From: Gordonibacter massiliensis (ex Traore et al. 2017)
GTDB taxonomy: Bacteria > Actinomycetota > Coriobacteriia > Coriobacteriales > Eggerthellaceae
Assembly (NCBI GenBank): GCA_900170005.1
Contig: LT827128.1
Coordinates: 806,001 to 870,000 of the forward strand
Direction: 5' to 3'
Length of the DNA stretch: 64,000 nucleotides
Part shown: positions 25,524 to 32,597 of the stretch, piece by piece
Layout: every line of letters starts with the position of its first letter
Numbering within the stretch: the stretch's first letter is position 1
Notes under the pieces: generated by a model
Databases searched by the model: none
What the model was told of the DNA's origin: nothing
The model's input: only the letters and a program-made list of their open reading frames with translations
Position numbers and translations under genes: made by a program

Positions 25524-25869
25524 GACTCGCCCTCTTTTCGAGTGCGGCCATCTCCTCGAGGTTGCGGGCGATGCGTCCGATGGCCGCGATGGCTTGCAAG
25601 TCGTCCGTGCCAAGGCTTTCTGCGCGGAATGCCACGGCTTTCTCGACAGGCGCGGTCGTGGCGGCATCGAGAAAGTCGTCGAGCGTGCAGAAGAACAGAT
25701 CGCAAAGCGCTTCAAGCGAGGATACGCCAACGGAACGCTGGCCGCTCTCTATCTTGCTTACAAGCGTTTGATCGATTCCCAAATACTGTGCGACATGCTC
25801 TTGCGTGAGCCCGCTCCTCTTGCGTATGCGTTTGATGTTCGACCCGACGGTCTTGTCGATGTTCGACAT
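25513..25869 (-). CDS. XRE-type helix-turn-helix regulator
   Basis: 118 residues. An N-terminal HTH_3 domain (about 9-64) contains RKRSGLTQEHVAQYLGI and TLVSKIESGQRS. The C-terminal half is helical and may be the interaction or cleavage site for the ImmA protease. First gene of the HTH-ImmA-PIN operon, with a TATAAT and palindromes immediately upstream, which suggests autoregulation. Confidence 0.88.
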   Translation of the reverse strand: MSNIDKTVGSNIKRIRKRSGLTQEHVAQYLGIDQTLVSKIESGQRSVGVSSLEALCDLFFCTLDDFLDAATTAPVEKAVAFRAESLGTDDLQAIAAIGRIARNLEEMAALEKRASREA

Positions 25870-25892
25870 AGGGCAGCCCCTTTCTTCTCGTA

Positions 25893-25944
25893 ATTATAAC
25901 ACGATGTCATATTTTTCTTCATGTTACAAGTAACAAATATGACA
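25893..25944 (-). promoter_or_regulatory. promoter and nested palindromic operators of the HTH-ImmA-PIN operon
   Basis: On the minus strand a perfect TATAAT (25898-25893) lies 24 bp before the HTH start. Just upstream are two concentric palindromes: TGTCATATTT (25905-25914) with AAATATGACA (25935-25944), and inside them TGTTAC-AA-GTAACA (25922-25935). No good -35 is visible, so activation or a weak promoter is possible. The stretch is strongly AT-rich compared with its surroundings. Confidence 0.65.
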
Positions 25945-26050
25945 CTTCATCTTGATCTGTTGATCGAGCTACCATGCGAACCGTTCTCCGCGCCTTTTGG
26001 AGTATCGGGGCTTTAGGCGACGCTTCGCATCCCTCGCTCCGCCGCTGTCG

Positions 26051-26056
26051 TATAAT
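26051..26056 (+). promoter_or_regulatory. -10 element of ffh
   Basis: A perfect TATAAT lies 44 bp upstream of the ffh start. No convincing -35 hexamer is found at 16-18 bp. It is 107 bp from the palindromes of the divergent HTH promoter. Confidence 0.5.
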
Positions 26057-26099
26057 GCATGACCAGCAAGCAACGAAGCCAGCAAGGAGCCGACCAACC

Positions 26100-27512
26100 A
26101 TGCTCGAGAACCTCTCCGAACGCCTGCAGGGCATATTTTCCGGCCTGCGCGGCAAAGGCCGCCTGACCGAGGACAACATCAACGACGCCATGCGCGAGAT
26201 CCGCATGGCGCTTCTGGAAGCCGACGTGAACTTCAAGGTGGTGAAGTCGTTCGTCGCGCGCACGAAAGAGCGCTGCCTGAACGCCGAGGTGCTCGATTCG
26301 CTCACGCCCGCGCAGAACGTGGTGAAGATCGTCATGGACGAGCTCACCGAGCTGCTGGGCCGCACGGACTCCAAGCTCGTGCTCACCAGCCGCATCCCCA
26401 ACGTCATCATGCTCGTGGGCCTGCAGGGCTCCGGCAAGACGACGGCCGCCGCGAAGCTGGCCTACCGCCTGCAGCAGGAGAACCATTCGCCGCTGCTCGT
26501 GGCCTGCGACGTGTACCGACCCGCCGCCGCCGACCAGCTGCAGACCCTGGGCGGCGAGATAGGCGTGCGCGTGTACCGGGGCGACGGCCAGGACCCGGTG
26601 AAGATTGCCACCGAGGGCATCCAGGACGCCGTCGACAACCTGCGCGACGTGGTCATCATCGACACGGCGGGCCGTTTGCACGTCGACGACGAGATGATGG
26701 ACGAGGCGGAGGCCATCAAGCGCGCCACGAAGCCCGATCAGATCCTCATGGTGGTGGACGCCATGACCGGCCAGGACGTGGTGAACGTGGCCAGCGCCTT
26801 CGCCGAGCGCGTGGACTTCGACGGCGTGATCATGTCGAAGATGGACGGCGACGCCCGCGGCGGCGGCGCGCTTTCCATCAAGCAGGTCACGGGCAAGCCC
26901 ATCAAGTTCATCAGCTCGGGCGAGAAGCCCGACTCGCTCGAGGAGTTCCACCCCGACCGCATGGCCAAGCGCATCCTGGGGATGGGCGACGTGGTCAGCC
27001 TCATCGAGAGCGCCGTGAAGGTGCAGCAGGAGGAGATCGAGCAGGAGCAGACCGAGCGCATGATGCGCGCCCAGCTCAACCTGAACGACTTCGTGGACAT
27101 GAACCGCCAGATCCGCAAGATGGGCGGCATATCGAAGCTGGTGAGCGCCCTTCCCGGCGGCGACAAGGCCATGGCCAAGGGCGAGGTCGACGAGCGCGCG
27201 CTCGATCACATGGAGGTCATCATCAACTCCATGACGAAGGCGGAGCGCGAGAAGCCCGACCTGCTGAACGGCAGCCGCCGCGCCCGCATCGCGGCCGGTG
27301 CCGGCGTGACCGTGTCCGACGTGAACCAGCTGATCAAGAAGTTCAACGAGACGAAGAAGATGATGAAGAAGATGATGCCCGCCGCCGAGGAGATGGGCGG
27401 CAAGAAGGGCAAGAAGGGGAAGAAGGGCCGTCGCCGCCGCAGCCTGCCCGGCATGCCGGGCGGCATGAGCATGGCGGACCTGAAGAAGCTCCAGGACATG
27501 ATGGGGGAGTAG
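26100..27512 (+). CDS. ffh: signal recognition particle protein Ffh
   Basis: 470 residues. N domain 1-90; G domain with GLQGSGKTTAAAKLA, DTAGRLHVDD and SKMDGDARGG; a methionine-rich M domain from about 300 ends with KKMMKKMMPAAEEMG and a Lys/Arg-rich tail. It binds signal sequences and SRP RNA. The ATG at 26100 follows AAGGAG. The SRP RNA gene is not recognisable in the window. Normally close to ftsY and rpsP; here both are separated from it by accessory genes. Confidence 0.97.
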   Translation: MLENLSERLQGIFSGLRGKGRLTEDNINDAMREIRMALLEADVNFKVVKSFVARTKERCLNAEVLDSLTPAQNVVKIVMDELTELLGRTDSKLVLTSRIPNVIMLVGLQGSGKTTAAAKLAYRLQQENHSPLLVACDVYRPAAADQLQTLGGEIGVRVYRGDGQDPVKIATEGIQDAVDNLRDVVIIDTAGRLHVDDEMMDEAEAIKRATKPDQILMVVDAMTGQDVVNVASAFAERVDFDGVIMSKMDGDARGGGALSIKQVTGKPIKFISSGEKPDSLEEFHPDRMAKRILGMGDVVSLIESAVKVQQEEIEQEQTERMMRAQLNLNDFVDMNRQIRKMGGISKLVSALPGGDKAMAKGEVDERALDHMEVIINSMTKAEREKPDLLNGSRRARIAAGAGVTVSDVNQLIKKFNETKKMMKKMMPAAEEMGGKKGKKGKKGRRRRSLPGMPGGMSMADLKKLQDMMGE

Positions 27513-27516
27513 GCGG

Positions 27517-27547
27517 GTTCCGCGGGCCTACGGCCCGCGGAACTTCT
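27517..27547 (+). terminator. terminator after ffh
   Basis: A 12-bp perfect stem GTTCCGCGGGCC / GGCCCGCGGAAC with loop TAC (27517-27543) is followed by TTCT. The T-tract is weak. Confidence 0.65.
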
Positions 27548-27679
27548 CGACGCTGCGGTCGGCCGTGGCACGCCATCTTCGCACGATCGCGGAGGCTCGC
27601 GTACCGAAGTACGCTTCGCCTCCGCGATCCCGTGAATCTGGCACACCACGGCCGACCTCGCTGACTTACTGTGCCAGCC
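27548..27679. repeat. intergenic repeat B, full hairpin copy
   Basis: Three nested inverted repeats share one axis: GGTCGGCCGTGG / CCACGGCCGACC (27557-27568, 27646-27657), GATCGCGGAGGC / GCCTCCGCGATC (27585-27596, 27618-27629) and GCGTAC-CGAA-GTACGC (27599-27614). The ends match the short element at 12345-12392. It fills most of the gap before the next ABC gene. Confidence 0.7.
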
Positions 27680-27751
27680 TGGGCGGTTTGGCAACTGGAC
27701 CAGCGCGGTAGAGTTCGCGCTTCGCGCGAATCGGCTTGGAGGGAGATGCGC

Positions 27752-28612
27752 ATGGACTATCCGACCTACCCGTACGGCCAGCAGGTGCCGTGGGGCGCGC
27801 CGCCCGTGCCGGGCGGACCCATGCCGGGCGCGTACCAGCCGGCGCCGGGCACGCCGGTGCCGTATCCGCCGCCTGCGAACGTGCGCCCGCTTCCGCCGAT
27901 CGTCGAGCAGCCGTTCGAGCCGGTGCTCGAATGCCGGGCGCTCTCGAAGCGCTTCGGGGCGACGGTGGCCCTGGGCGCGGTGACCCTGACGGTTCCGCGC
28001 GGGCGCGTCGTGGGACTGTTGGGGCCGAACGGCAGCGGCAAGACCACCCTCATCAAGCTGGCGGCCGGTCTTCTGCAGCCCACCGACGGCAGCGTCCTCG
28101 TCCGCGGCGCCGTGCCGGGGCGCTCGACGAAGGCGATCGTGTCCTATCTTCCCGAGCGCCCCTATTTCGCGCCCAGCATGAAGGTGAGCGAGACGCTGCG
28201 GTTCTTCGAGGACTTCTACGCCGACTTCGACCGAAGGCTCGCCGAGGACATGCTCGCGCGGCTTTCCGTTCCCGTCGACGCGCAGATGGCCTCGCTGTCG
28301 AAGGGCACGAAGGAGAAGGTGCAGCTCGTTCTCGTCATGGCGCGCCATGCGGCGCTCTACCTGCTCGACGAGCCTATCGGCGGCGTCGACCCCGCCACGC
28401 GCGACTACATTTTGGACACCATCATCGCGAACTACCACCGCGACTCCACCATCCTTCTCTCCACGCACCTCGTAGCCGACGTCGAGCGCGTGCTGGACGA
28501 CTTCATCTTCCTGCAGTACGGCACGGTGGTGATGCATGCGCCCACCGAGCAGATGCGGGCGCAGTTCGGCATGAGCCTCGACGACTACTTCAGGGGGGCG
28601 TTCAGATGCTAG
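27752..28612 (+). CDS. ABC transporter ATP-binding protein with Pro/Gly-rich N-terminus
   Basis: 286 residues. The first 50 are a low-complexity Pro/Gly/Tyr-rich tail (MDYPTYPYGQQVPWGAPPVP and more), unusual for an ABC ATPase. The ATPase follows with Walker A GPNGSGKTT, a degenerate signature LSKGTKEK and Walker B LYLLDEPIGGVD. GGAGGG lies 8 bp before ATG 27752; ATG 27746 is too close to it. It overlaps the permease gene, so the two form a bicistronic transporter. Substrate unknown. Confidence 0.9.
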   Translation: MDYPTYPYGQQVPWGAPPVPGGPMPGAYQPAPGTPVPYPPPANVRPLPPIVEQPFEPVLECRALSKRFGATVALGAVTLTVPRGRVVGLLGPNGSGKTTLIKLAAGLLQPTDGSVLVRGAVPGRSTKAIVSYLPERPYFAPSMKVSETLRFFEDFYADFDRRLAEDMLARLSVPVDAQMASLSKGTKEKVQLVLVMARHAALYLLDEPIGGVDPATRDYILDTIIANYHRDSTILLSTHLVADVERVLDDFIFLQYGTVVMHAPTEQMRAQFGMSLDDYFRGAFRC

Positions 28613-29460
28613 GGAAGCTGTTCAAATACGACATGAAGGCACTCTCCCGCGTGCTGGTGCCGCTGCACATCGCGGCGGCGGCGCTCGCGCTGGTGGCATG
28701 CGTGTGCGGGTTCGTCGGCTACAGCGCGGGCGAGATATGGACGGGGACGAGCGCGGCGGCGGGCGTTTCGGAGGCTGTCGCCGTGGCCATGCTCGTCGCC
28801 CTCGCGTTCAGCATGCTCGGCATCTTCTCGGCCACCATCGCCACGATCGTCGTGATCATACACCGGTTCTACAAGAACCTGTTCACCGACGAGGGCTACC
28901 TCACCCTCACGTTGCCGGTGACCGCGAACCAGATCATGCTGTCGAAGGTCCTGGCCGGTTTGCTGTGGCTGCTCATCGACGCCCTCGTCGTGCTCGGAAG
29001 CGCGCTGGCCGTGTCCCTGGCGGCGACCGGGTTCGTGAACGCGAGCATCAACGACACGCTGCCGTATTGGATGCTGCGGGCAGCTGGCGGCAGCGTGTTC
29101 GGCGGCTCGTCCGCATGGACCTCCGCCTTGTCGGGCGCGGTGAGCGCCGCGACGCAGGGCGCGATGACGCTGCTCGTGGCGTACGCCGCGTTCACCTTGG
29201 GGGCGGTTCTGGCCTCGCGGCACAAGGTGGCCGCGGGCATCGGGCTGTACCTGGCCATTTCCTGGGCGATCGGCCTGGCGGGCGCCGTCGTCAACGTGTC
29301 GGTTGCGAGCGGGATCGCGTTCGGAGGAACGGGGCCGTACGCCTCGACGGCGGCCGCGATGGCCACGACGGGCCTCGGCTGGGCGGGATCGCTCTGCGTC
29401 GCGGCGGCATGCTACGCGCTGTGCGTGTACCTGCTCGACCGCAAAGTGAACCTTGCGTGA
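28606..29460 (+). CDS. ABC transporter permease
   Basis: 284 residues with about six hydrophobic helices, starting MLGKLFKYDMKALSRVLVPL, a typical opening for ABC-2 type permeases coded with BcrA/YtrB ATPases. Segment YKNLFTDEGYLTLTLPVTAN before the third helix matches the coupling region of this group. It overlaps the ATPase gene by 7 bp. Confidence 0.85.
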   Translation: MLGKLFKYDMKALSRVLVPLHIAAAALALVACVCGFVGYSAGEIWTGTSAAAGVSEAVAVAMLVALAFSMLGIFSATIATIVVIIHRFYKNLFTDEGYLTLTLPVTANQIMLSKVLAGLLWLLIDALVVLGSALAVSLAATGFVNASINDTLPYWMLRAAGGSVFGGSSAWTSALSGAVSAATQGAMTLLVAYAAFTLGAVLASRHKVAAGIGLYLAISWAIGLAGAVVNVSVASGIAFGGTGPYASTAAAMATTGLGWAGSLCVAAACYALCVYLLDRKVNLA

Positions 29461-29537
29461 CGCTCGCGCGCGGCAAGACCCGAATCGCTGACGCAACTCT
29501 TTGGCGGAGCCCATGAAAAAAAGGGGGCGTGACGCGC

Positions 29538-29816
29538 ATGCACCCTGATCCGAGGAACTATTGTAAGGTTCTCAAGCATCGCTTGAAGGAGGAGGGAAGC
29601 CAGTTGGTTACGGAATGTAACCAACTGAAAATGCGGTCGCCGAAAGACGGCAAGTACTATCGGACCGACGCTGCCAATACCGAGCAGGTGCTGCGTCTCG
29701 TCCAGTCCATTCCCTCGCCCAAGGCCGAGCCGTTCAAGCTCTGGCTCGCCGAGAAGGGCGATGCGCACCGACAGGAGGCTCGACGGCTTCGCATTTCCGC
29801 CGTGCTGCTACAATGA
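29538..29816 (+). pseudogene. Bro-N/prophage antirepressor family remnant
   Basis: A 92-codon frame of which about 70 residues are recognisable: DPRNYCKVLKHRLKEEGSQ, then KYYRTDAANTEQVLRLVQSI and PSPKAEPFKLWLAEKGD. These match the second half of the Bro-N domain (KilA/Bro-type phage antirepressors, DinD-like). The first half of the domain, the whole C-terminal region, and a proper ribosome site are missing, and the last 16 codons look unrelated. A dead phage gene is the simplest reading. It fills the gap 29461-29882. Confidence 0.75.
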
Positions 29817-29882
29817 GCGGGCGCGGATCGACTGGACGTCGACTCGCGCGGCTTCGCGAACCAAGGGGAAGGGGTCGGCCGC

Positions 29883-30584
29883 ATGCCGAGCATACTCATC
29901 GTGGACGACGACGCGGACCTCTCCGCCATCGTGGCGCGCTATCTCGAAAGCGAGGGGTTTGCGGTCGAACGCGCGGCGAGCGCCGAGGAAGCCTACGACG
30001 TGCTGGGCGCGCGGGTGTTCGACCTGGTGCTGCTCGACATCAACCTGCCGGGCGACGACGGGTTCGCGGCATGCGCGGCGTTGCGCCGGGCAAGCGACGT
30101 TCCCGTCATCTTCGCCTCGGCGCGCACGAGCGAGACGGACCGCATCGAGGGCCTCGACACGGGGGGCGACGACTACCTGCCGAAACCCTACTCCCTGCGC
30201 GAGCTGCGGTCCCACGTGAACGCGCTGCTGCGGCGCGCGAAAGGACGTGCGGGCGGCGCGGCGTCGACCGGAAGGTCGGTCGGACCGTTCACGCTCGACG
30301 AAGGGGCGGGCATCCTTGCGAAGGAGGGCGTGCCCGTGCCCTTGTCCCCGAAGGAGCTGGCCTTGGCGGGCTACCTCATGGGGCACGAGGGCACGGCCGT
30401 ATCGAAGGAGCGGCTGCTGGCCGAGGTGTGGGGCGCGTTCTCCGAGGTGGAGCCGCAGACGGTCTCGGTGCATATGAGCTGGCTGCGCGCGAAGCTGGAG
30501 GACGACCCGGCCCATCCCGCCTACTTCAAAACCGTGCGGGGCAAGGGCTATCTGTTCGACGCGGGCGGCGGAGGCGCGGCGTGA
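29883..30584 (+). CDS. two-component response regulator, OmpR/PhoB family
   Basis: 233 residues. Receiver domain with acidic pocket DDD (8-10), phosphoacceptor Asp52 (LLDINLPG) and Lys101 (LPKPYS). The C-terminal winged helix (about 130-225) ends with VSVHMSWLRAKL and KTVRGKGYLF. Overlaps the kinase gene by 4 bp. The next operon's promoter has tandem CCTTAA repeats 11 bp apart, a typical site for this regulator class. Confidence 0.93.
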   Translation: MPSILIVDDDADLSAIVARYLESEGFAVERAASAEEAYDVLGARVFDLVLLDINLPGDDGFAACAALRRASDVPVIFASARTSETDRIEGLDTGGDDYLPKPYSLRELRSHVNALLRRAKGRAGGAASTGRSVGPFTLDEGAGILAKEGVPVPLSPKELALAGYLMGHEGTAVSKERLLAEVWGAFSEVEPQTVSVHMSWLRAKLEDDPAHPAYFKTVRGKGYLFDAGGGGAA

Positions 30585-31753
30585 CGGCGGCAAGGTCGAG
30601 CGAGGCGCGGCGCGTCGCCCGCAGGCTGGCGGGGTTCGCCCTTGCCGTGACGGTCGCGCTTGCGGCCCTGGCCGCGGCGGCCACCGTGGCGCTCGGCGGC
30701 GATGATGCGGCCGCCGACCTGCGTGCGCAGGTCGTGGAGCTGAACGCGGCTCGGTCGGGGCTTTCCGGCGACGGGGCCGCGCAGGTCGACGCGGCGCTCG
30801 CCGACGCCCAGGACGCGCTTCGCGCCGCGGCCGATGCTCGCGGCGCGTCGGGCGTCGCAGGTGTCTGGGCGCTGTTCGCCGCAGGCGTCGCGGCGGTGTG
30901 GGCGATGGCCGGCTACCTGTACGCGAGCGTGGTGCGCCCCTTCCTGCGCCTCGAGGCGTTCGCCGACGACGTGGCGGGCGGCAACCTCGACGCGCCGCTC
31001 GCTTACGAGCGCGGCAACCCTTTCGGCAAGTTCGCCTGGGCGTTCGACAACATGCGCAAGGAGATCAAGCGCGCCCGCGACGCCGAGGCGGCCGCGATCG
31101 AGCAGAGCAGGACCACCGTGGCCGCGCTCTCGCACGACGTGAAGACGCCCATCGCCTCCATTCGCGCCTATTCCGAGGCGCTCGAGTTGGGTCTGGCCCG
31201 CACGCAAGCCGAGCGCGCGGGCTTTGCGCGCACCATCGCGCGCAAGTGCGACGAGGTGACCCGTCTCACCGACGACCTGTTCCTCCATGCGCTCGCCGAC
31301 CTCGACCGCATCGTCGTGACCTGCGAGGAGGCTCCCTTGCACGAGACCGTGCGCGCGGCCGTGTCCGATTTCGACGCGACGGGCGAGGTGGCGATAGGCC
31401 GTCTCGACCATGCCGTCGTGCGTCACGACCCGAAACGCCTGGCCCAGGTGCTCGAGAACCTCATCGCGAACGCGCGCAAGTACGCGCCCGGCTCGCCCGT
31501 GGAGGTTTCCGGGGCGCGCGTCGAGGACGGTTATCGCATCGAGGTGCGCGACCACGGTCCCGGCATGCCGCCCGAGGATCTGCCGTTCGCCTTCGAGCGC
31601 TTCTATCGCGGAGGCAACGCCGCAGGCGCGCCCGGTGCGGGTCTCGGCCTGTTCATCGTGCGCTACTTGGTCGGGCAGATGGGCGGCACGGCGCGCCTCG
31701 AGAACGCCGACCCCGGTTTGCGTGCGACGCTGGAATTTCCCTGCGAGCCTTAA
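30581..31753 (+). CDS. two-component sensor histidine kinase
   Basis: 390 residues. Two transmembrane helices (about 18-40 and 92-114) enclose a short external segment. A HAMP-like linker is followed by the phospho-acceptor His185 in ALSHDVKTPIASIRAYSE. The ATPase has N box NLIANARKY, DHGPGMPPEDL and GAGLGLFIVRYL. The small sensory loop and proximity to an FtsX-type ABC transporter resemble kinases that sense cell-envelope antibiotics through the transporter. GTG start overlapping the regulator gene. Confidence 0.92.
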   Translation: MTAARSSEARRVARRLAGFALAVTVALAALAAAATVALGGDDAAADLRAQVVELNAARSGLSGDGAAQVDAALADAQDALRAAADARGASGVAGVWALFAAGVAAVWAMAGYLYASVVRPFLRLEAFADDVAGGNLDAPLAYERGNPFGKFAWAFDNMRKEIKRARDAEAAAIEQSRTTVAALSHDVKTPIASIRAYSEALELGLARTQAERAGFARTIARKCDEVTRLTDDLFLHALADLDRIVVTCEEAPLHETVRAAVSDFDATGEVAIGRLDHAVVRHDPKRLAQVLENLIANARKYAPGSPVEVSGARVEDGYRIEVRDHGPGMPPEDLPFAFERFYRGGNAAGAPGAGLGLFIVRYLVGQMGGTARLENADPGLRATLEFPCEP

Positions 31754-31782
31754 AGACTCCTTAATGTCGACGCGGCTACGAT
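31748..31782 (+). promoter_or_regulatory. regulated promoter with tandem CCTTAA repeats
   Basis: CCTTAA at 31748-31753 and again at 31759-31764 are 11 bp apart, one helical turn, and overlap the expected -35 of a TACGAT (31777-31782) -10. This is the layout of OmpR/PhoB-activated promoters. The adjacent response regulator is the probable activator of the ABC operon downstream. Confidence 0.6.
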
Positions 31783-31816
31783 GCCTTTCAGAGACGAACC
31801 GATTCGAAAGGCTGTC

Positions 31817-32587
31817 ATGAAACCCATCATCATCCAAGCCGAAAGGCTTTCCAAGAGCTACGCGGCCGACGGCGTGCAGACGCACGTGCTGAGCAACGTC
31901 GACCTCGCGCTCTACGAAGGCGACTTCACCGCCGTCATGGGGCCGTCGGGCTCCGGCAAGTCCACGCTGCTCTATTGCCTGTCGGGCATGGACACGGTCA
32001 CGGCGGGCGACGTGCTCTACCGCGGCTCGAGCATCACGAGCCTGCGCGAGCAGGACATGGCCGAGCTGCGCGCGCAGCGCTTCGGCTTCGTGTTCCAGCA
32101 GGCGCACCTCGTGAGCAACCTCACGCTGTTCGAGAACATCGCCGTGCCCGGCTATCTGAAAGAGGGGCGGTCCGCCGCAGACACGCGCGCCGTCGCGAGC
32201 GCGCTCGTCGATCGCATGGACCTTGCCGCCGACGCGCATCATCTGCCCAGCCAGACCTCGGGCGGGCAGCAGCAGCGCTGCGCCGTGGCGCGCAGCGTGG
32301 TGAACGGCCCGGACGTCGTATTCGCCGACGAGCCCACCGGGGCGCTCAACCGCGCGAACACCTTGGAAGTGCTCTCGCTTCTGTGCGAGTTGAACGCCGC
32401 GGGCCAGTCCATCTGCATGGTCACGCACGACGTGCAGTGCGCCGTGCGCGCGAACCGCATCCTGTACCTTGAGGACGGCGTCATCAAAGGCGAGCTCGAC
32501 CTGCCCGCGTACCGCGAAGGCGACGCGGCCTATCTGAAGGCTCGCGAGGCCCAGGTGAACGCCTGGCTGTCCTCGCTTTCTTGGTAG
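31817..32587 (+). CDS. ABC transporter ATP-binding protein (MacB/LolD/BceA type)
   Basis: 256 residues. Walker A GPSGSGKST, signature SGGQQQR (with TSGGQQQ), Walker B DVVFADEPTGALN, and MVTHDVQCA. These are hallmarks of the MacB/LolD/BceA clade, whose members drive FtsX-type permeases as mechanotransducers, not classical transporters. Controlled from the promoter at 31748-31782 and followed 10 bp later by its permease. Confidence 0.93.
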   Translation: MKPIIIQAERLSKSYAADGVQTHVLSNVDLALYEGDFTAVMGPSGSGKSTLLYCLSGMDTVTAGDVLYRGSSITSLREQDMAELRAQRFGFVFQQAHLVSNLTLFENIAVPGYLKEGRSAADTRAVASALVDRMDLAADAHHLPSQTSGGQQQRCAVARSVVNGPDVVFADEPTGALNRANTLEVLSLLCELNAAGQSICMVTHDVQCAVRANRILYLEDGVIKGELDLPAYREGDAAYLKAREAQVNAWLSSLSW

Positions 32588-32597
32588 GGGGCGCGCC

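Noticed and set aside
26041-27751. SRP RNA gene next to ffh
   Set aside because: The conserved SRP RNA tetraloop region is absent; the gaps hold only a -10, a terminator and repeat B.
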